Shown in pieces: positions 5,619-5,889 of a stretch of DNA of 5,889 bases. Where the stretch lies: NCBI GenBank assembly GCA_937967465.1, contig CALBSW010000139.1, positions 1-5,889 on the forward strand. Direction: 5' to 3'. The stretch's first letter is position 1; every line of letters begins with the position of its first letter. Under the pieces are notes generated by a model. That model worked only from the letters and a program-made list of their open reading frames with translations. It did no database searches and was not told where the DNA came from. The DNA is from an uncultured Flavobacteriales bacterium (GTDB taxonomy: Bacteria > Bacteroidota > Bacteroidia > Flavobacteriales_D > Sanyastnellaceae). Made by a program: the position numbers and the translations under genes.

Positions 5619-5889
5619 GGGCGTGAAACAGTTGGGCGGCGTTGGCAGAGAACAATTTGACCGCGATGGCGAGCAGGATGATGCCGAACACCTTTTGCAA
5701 GACGGCAATGCCGCCTTCTCCCAAGGCCCGTTCGATGCGGCCGGTCAGGCGCAACACCAGATAGACCAGCGCCATGTTGACGAGGATGGCAATGGCGATG
5801 TTGATGGCGGCGAATTCCGCGCGCAGCGAAATGATGGAGGTCATGCTGCCCGCCCCAGCGATCAGGGGAAAGGCCACGGGCACGATGGT
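5611..5889 (-). CDS. MarC-family integral membrane protein, C-terminal part (5' end beyond the right window edge)
   Basis: The frame is open from the right edge (first visible residues T-I-V-P-V-A-F-P) to the TGA at 5611-5613, giving the last 92 residues or so of a family that is usually about 190-220 residues long. Three hydrophobic segments are visible: a Pro/Gly-rich one (PVAFPLIAGAGSMTSIISL), a long one (INIAIAILVNMALVYLVLRL), and a last one (VFGIILLAIAVKLFSA). The loop RIERALGEGGIAVLQKV between the last two is a MarC-family hallmark. These are inner-membrane proteins with about six membrane spans. The historical link to multiple antibiotic resistance is not supported for the family, and the substrate is unknown. 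GTG at 5881-5883 is an internal Val codon and not the start. The gene overlaps rnhA by 8 bases. Confidence 0.9.
   Translation of the reverse strand, partial: TIVPVAFPLIAGAGSMTSIISLRAEFAAINIAIAILVNMALVYLVLRLTGRIERALGEGGIAVLQKVFGIILLAIAVKLFSANAAQLFHAHG

Noticed and set aside
5619..5708. 30-residue N-terminal extension of RNase HI
   Set aside because: The Cys/Ser-rich extension is an out-of-frame reading of the MarC C-terminus. The canonical RNase HI N-terminus begins at the ATG at 5618.

Overview
The window looks like a gene-dense piece of a chromosome from a Bacteroidota bacterium, probably an unusually GC-rich lineage (about 60-65% GC judged by eye). Lineage clues are the wording of the IF-2 C-terminus, the glutaryl-CoA-dehydrogenase-type acyl-CoA dehydrogenase, the DUF2200 protein, the MarC C-terminus with its SLRAEF/LGEGG pattern, and a pseudouridine synthase of a subfamily I associate with Bacteroidota. 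A possible TAnnTTTG-type promoter element points the same way. These assignments rest on recalled family sequences, not on a search.

Layout, left to right. Plus strand 1-2537: the 3' end of infB (translation initiation factor IF-2), then a YbdL-type methionine/glutamine aminotransferase starting 4 bases after the infB stop, then a YafV-type omega-amidase whose ATG lies inside the 3' end of the aminotransferase gene (11-base overlap). Minus strand 2538-4136: a glutaryl-CoA dehydrogenase-like gene followed, 27 bases downstream, by a small DUF2200 gene. Plus strand 4179-5156: an S4-domain RluA-family pseudouridine synthase, divergent from the dehydrogenase across only 42 bases. Minus strand 5157 to the right edge: the 3' end of a MarC-family membrane protein gene overlapping rnhA (ribonuclease HI) by 8 bases.

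How the genes fit together. The aminotransferase and omega-amidase form a coherent two-step unit. The transaminase uses glutamine (or another amino donor) to convert the keto acid of methionine back to methionine, and the omega-amidase removes the dead-end 2-oxoglutaramate, which makes the transamination irreversible. The dehydrogenase belongs to glutaryl-CoA (lysine/tryptophan) breakdown, but no other step of that pathway is visible. The rest is translation and nucleic-acid housekeeping (IF-2, RNA pseudouridylation, RNase HI) plus a membrane protein of unknown substrate.

The region is essentially fully coding. The longest gene-free stretch is the 42-base divergent spacer at 4137-4178. Both convergent gene pairs abut with zero bases between stop codons (TGA|TCA). 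I see no RNA gene, mobile element, CRISPR array or phage sequence, and no convincing undescribed multi-gene system. The points worth a second look are small: an altered PLP-lysine motif, an inverted repeat spanning one convergent junction, and a promoter-like element almost touching a start codon.
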